Part shown: positions 6,752-8,949 of the stretch, in pieces
Layout of the letters: the number at the start of each line of letters is the position of its first letter
Numbering within the stretch: position 1 is the first letter of the stretch
NCBI GenBank assembly: GCA_017860075.1
Contig: JAFNAH010000034.1
Span: 1 to 8,949, forward strand
Length of the DNA stretch: 8,949 nt
Direction of reading: 5' to 3'
DNA from: Acidobacteriota bacterium
GTDB taxonomy: Bacteria > Acidobacteriota > UBA6911
Made by a program: the position numbers and the translations under genes
The notes under the pieces: model-generated
What the model was told of the DNA's origin: nothing
The model's input: the letters and a program-made list of their open reading frames with translations, nothing else
The model's database searches: none

Positions 6752-7630
6752 TCATTCAGCGGCCGGCGCTGCTCCCGGATCACCTATCGGAGCGCGGCGC
6801 GCAAACCAACGCGCCGCGAGCAACGAAAAGATCGTTTGCATGGGAACCCCGAGCGCAACCATGACGATTGCGCGTTGATCAACATCAGCAATGGCAAACA
6901 GCGGCGCGAACGCAGCCCCGAGATTGCGCGTCGACATTCCGAGTGCCAGGACGCTCTTTTGAGGCTGGGGCAGGCCAAAGCTGAGCCCATACGAGGCGGC
7001 AGTCGCCACTGAAAAAAACAGAATCTGTGCCCCGATCGCATAGGTCCCTACCGCACCGATAAATCCTTTGCCGTAAACAACCACGCAGAGTACAAGCATC
7101 ACAAGGGTGGCGATCCCTGTCGTTTTCTTGACGATGGGCTGGAGTCCGGCAGCGACAGGGGCTGAGGCGCGCTGTATCGCCATCCCGATCGCCAGGGGCA
7201 CCATCAAGAAGAACAGGAGTGGCCTCGCGATGGTCCAGGCATCGGCGGTCAGACCCTTGACGATCACCGGGACCGCCAAGGGCATGTAAATCACCGTGAC
7301 CACGGAGGCCAGCAGCATGAAGGCCGCTGCGTAAGCCAAGTCCCCGCGCGCCTTGTCCACCATCATCGGCAGAAACGGCGCACAGGGCGTCATTCCCAGC
7401 AAAACCAAGCCGATGGCATAGGGTTGCTCCAGCGGGATGACCTTTGTGAGCAAGTAAGCCAGGGCCGGGCACAGGACAAAACCCCACAGCCCACTCAGGA
7501 CCACGAAGCGCACATTTCGCAGCCCCCCAAGGGCTTCCCGGAGCTTGAGCCTGAGACCCATATCCAGCAGGTTGCCCACCATAAACATTACGAGGGATAT
7601 CTTTAGCAGGATTTGAAGTATCTCAGGCAC
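6752..7630 (-). CDS. BASS-family (bile acid:sodium symporter-like) transporter
   Basis: A 292-residue, very hydrophobic inner-membrane protein with about eight to nine predicted helices, of the SBF/BASS superfamily. Members carry organic anions, usually with sodium. Motifs are GNLLDMGLRL (19-28), GMTPCAPFLPMM (79-90), matching the first crossover region, and MSTRNLGAAF (232-241), matching the second. These regions hold the unwound helices and sodium sites in solved members. The start is a GTG at 7630, six bases after GGAGG. It is followed after 28 bases by the glucosidase, with the glucosidase's Shine-Dalgarno sequence in the gap, so the two are almost certainly co-transcribed. Possible cargo is a sugar acid or another organic anion linked to the downstream enzymes, but the sequence does not say. 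The C-terminal tail (PGAAPAAE) is short and of low complexity. Length is near the lower end for the family. Confidence 0.85.
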   Translation of the reverse strand: MPEILQILLKISLVMFMVGNLLDMGLRLKLREALGGLRNVRFVVLSGLWGFVLCPALAYLLTKVIPLEQPYAIGLVLLGMTPCAPFLPMMVDKARGDLAYAAAFMLLASVVTVIYMPLAVPVIVKGLTADAWTIARPLLFFLMVPLAIGMAIQRASAPVAAGLQPIVKKTTGIATLVMLVLCVVVYGKGFIGAVGTYAIGAQILFFSVATAASYGLSFGLPQPQKSVLALGMSTRNLGAAFAPLFAIADVDQRAIVMVALGVPMQTIFSLLAARWFARRAPIGDPGAAPAAE

Positions 7631-7634
7631 CGTC

Positions 7635-7641
7635 CACCTCC
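7635..7641 (-). promoter_or_regulatory. Shine-Dalgarno sequence of the BASS transporter (GTG start)
   Basis: GGAGGTG on the minus strand. The GGAGG core ends six bases before the GTG at 7630. No in-frame ATG with a comparable site is close by, so the GTG start is accepted. Confidence 0.75.
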
Positions 7642-7648
7642 CCGGGCT

Positions 7649-7663
7649 TTCCCGAAATGGGAA
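7649..7663 (-). other. Small hairpin in the DUF2254-transporter spacer
   Basis: TTCCC and GGGAA pair perfectly over a five-base loop in the 109-base spacer, just upstream of the transporter's ribosome binding site. A second, longer-range imperfect pair (GTGAT at 7669-7673, ATCAC at 7693-7697) lies beside it. There is no T-run, so neither looks like a terminator. I see no convincing -35/-10 promoter pair in this spacer. The hairpin may be chance. Confidence 0.25.
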
Positions 7664-7739
7664 TGATTGTGATGATTCGTCCGATATTCATGATCACTTT
7701 TCTCCGGATACGTTTTGAGTGGGATGGTTTCGGATTGTT

Positions 7740-8949
7740 TCAACTTCTCCATCCTTTTTGCTTGGTCCATACTTGCCCCCCCGCCCCCTGAACGTCGCTG
7801 ACATTGGCCAAAGCCTGGTCCTCCGGCTCAAGAAAGGATCGCTGGGCGGATCGTTTGAGCAGTTCCAATTCCAAGTAAAGCAGGTCGGTGCGCTCTTGGG
7901 GCAGGGTTTGGACCAGGTCTTCCAGCATGGCCCGCAGCCGACGGACGACCTGAATGCTCGTCCCGCCGAAGTGACGGATTTCCGTAATAGCCAGATAAAC
8001 GAAGTCTTCCCAGTCCGGCGTCCGGTAGAGGAGCCGGGTAGCGCCCGTCGCGTCGCGTCGCCGCCCTTCGTCGAGCCGGCGGCCGCCGATAAGTCGCAGC
8101 AGGTATTGAATCTGGTCGATGGCCAGAACCGCAGTGGTCGGATCGTTGATCGCCGGGGAAAGGCCCTTGGAGGCAATATCCACCATGATCCGGAAGGCAA
8201 ACGCCGGGTCTTGCTGCAGGGTGCGTTCCGCACCGATGGCGACCGATTGATAAAGCGAATCCACCGGTGGGGTAACTCCGCCGCCGAAAATCCGGAACAG
8301 AGGTTCGTCGGCGAACACGGAATCGCCCACCTGAGGCACCATCTCAATCACACAGTCCGCGCGCTGGGCGAGCGACACGAGCCCTTCCATGTCGAAGGCG
8401 AGGACGACGCCCCCTCTGAGGTTGGGAATGACACAGCGGGGCGCCCCCTGCGGGACATCCGCGGATCCCGGCGCCGTCCCTTCCGACACGGAGAAACGCT
8501 GGGGATAGACGTTTTCGATCACTTCGCGCCCCCTCTGGGCCGCCAGCCCCAACGCCCCGCTCGGGCGGAGCAGGCCGCACACGACGTCGATCAGGTAAAG
8601 GAAAACGCCCAGGCTCGCCAGGCAACTGTACGCCGAGACGTAGGCCGTAATCAGGGGAACGTTGCCCCCCCTGATTCGGCCCAGAGACACAAGTGTGAAC
8701 GTGAAGGTGAAGACAAACAGCGTCAACGAGAACTTCGTGACCCGGTTCTGCAACACGAGACCAATGATGCGCGGCGTGAGCTGGGCGCTGGCAAGCTGCA
8801 CGGTAATCAGCAGGGAGGAAGAAACGAAGACAATGAACGTGAGCATGGCCGCCGCCAAGGTTACGAGAAATGACACCGCCATGGACGGGTCGATACTCAG
8901 CCTCCAACCTATGAGCGCCTCGATCCCGTGAAGGGGCCAGAAGGCCATC
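7740..8949 (-). CDS. DUF2254 membrane protein, N-terminus cut by the window edge
   Basis: The visible 402 residues belong to the DUF2254 family (predicted inner-membrane proteins of unknown function). Hydrophobic segments lie at about 23-52, 72-92 and 98-127. The family signature QLASAQLTPRII is at 51-62, and a cytosolic half holds DIASKGLSPAINDPTTAV (around 258-275), the second conserved block. The remainder is soluble, with several charged helices, and ends with VWTKQKGWRS. Family members usually have another membrane helix before the part seen here. The in-frame ATG at 8948 is only one base from the edge and has no visible ribosome site, so the true start is probably outside the window. 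The gene lies 109 bases upstream of the transporter on the same strand. It may belong to a separate transcription unit; no functional link to the sugar genes is evident. Confidence 0.85.
   Translation of the reverse strand, partial: MAFWPLHGIEALIGWRLSIDPSMAVSFLVTLAAAMLTFIVFVSSSLLITVQLASAQLTPRIIGLVLQNRVTKFSLTLFVFTFTFTLVSLGRIRGGNVPLITAYVSAYSCLASLGVFLYLIDVVCGLLRPSGALGLAAQRGREVIENVYPQRFSVSEGTAPGSADVPQGAPRCVIPNLRGGVVLAFDMEGLVSLAQRADCVIEMVPQVGDSVFADEPLFRIFGGGVTPPVDSLYQSVAIGAERTLQQDPAFAFRIMVDIASKGLSPAINDPTTAVLAIDQIQYLLRLIGGRRLDEGRRRDATGATRLLYRTPDWEDFVYLAITEIRHFGGTSIQVVRRLRAMLEDLVQTLPQERTDLLYLELELLKRSAQRSFLEPEDQALANVSDVQGAGGQVWTKQKGWRS

Noticed and set aside
6724..6783. Longer start for the glucosidase (GTG at 6783)
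   Set aside because: It would overlap the transporter gene. The GTG at 6723 has a near-perfect ribosome site six bases upstream, and the family's conserved N-terminus begins after it.
7631..7739. Sigma70-type promoter before the transporter (TTGAAA candidate -35)
   Set aside because: No acceptable -10 hexamer lies at 16-18 bases spacing.
7725..7770. A-rich similarity between the 3' end of the DUF2254 gene and the spacer before tkt (CCAAGCA...AAAA...GATG)
   Set aside because: It needs several gaps to align, is A-rich, and in one copy encodes the protein C-terminus; likely chance.
7719..8873. Plus-strand open frame of 384 codons opposite the DUF2254 gene
   Set aside because: It overlaps the conserved DUF2254 signatures on the other strand and its product is of low-complexity, charged composition; a shadow frame.

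Overview
The window is a dense, high-GC bacterial segment (roughly 60% G+C by eye). Six genes all lie on the minus strand, so transcription runs from high to low coordinates. In order they are: a DUF2254 membrane protein (cut by the window edge), a BASS-family transporter, a large GH63/MGH1-type glucosidase, a metal-dependent cyclase/KynB-family hydrolase, a zinc-dependent glucose 1-dehydrogenase and a transketolase. Each of the five complete genes has a clear Shine-Dalgarno sequence 6-8 bases before its start. Gaps are 109, 28, 35, 146 and 101 bases. There are no RNA genes, mobile elements or CRISPR arrays. The transketolase resembles the Nitrospirota/NC10/Acidobacteriota-like branch as I remember it, but taxonomy cannot be fixed from this window; an environmental autotroph or metagenome-assembled genome is plausible.

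Layout: 1-60 is a short leader with Shine-Dalgarno-like sequence, probably for a further gene just outside the window. 61-2010 is tkt. 2011-2111 is a spacer. 2112-3161 is glucose dehydrogenase. 3162-3307 is a spacer with an inverted repeat and a motif shared with the tkt spacer. 3308-3946 is the cyclase/hydrolase. 3982-6723 is the glucosidase, with a GTG start. 6752-7630 is the transporter, also with a GTG start. 7631-7739 is a spacer. 7740-8949 is the DUF2254 gene.

Read together, the genes suggest a carbohydrate module. A glucosidase would release glucose (or cleave a glycoside such as a compatible solute), glucose dehydrogenase would oxidise it to gluconolactone, a metal hydrolase of unknown substrate sits between them, and transketolase would link to pentose-phosphate or Calvin-cycle carbon. 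This pathway reading is inference from gene order.

The most striking observation is inside the transketolase. The reading frame is intact, and the residues known from E. coli TktA keep register on both sides, but about 35 residues are missing cleanly in frame between residues 418 and 419. The missing block is the one that carries the catalytic glutamate (E. coli Glu411, the 'RE' motif) and the aromatic residues that hold the thiamine pyrimidine ring. As written the protein should not work as a normal transketolase. A second point is a 26-base motif (20/26 identical) upstream of both the transketolase and glucose dehydrogenase genes, in the same orientation, with a small stem preserved by a G-C to G-U change.
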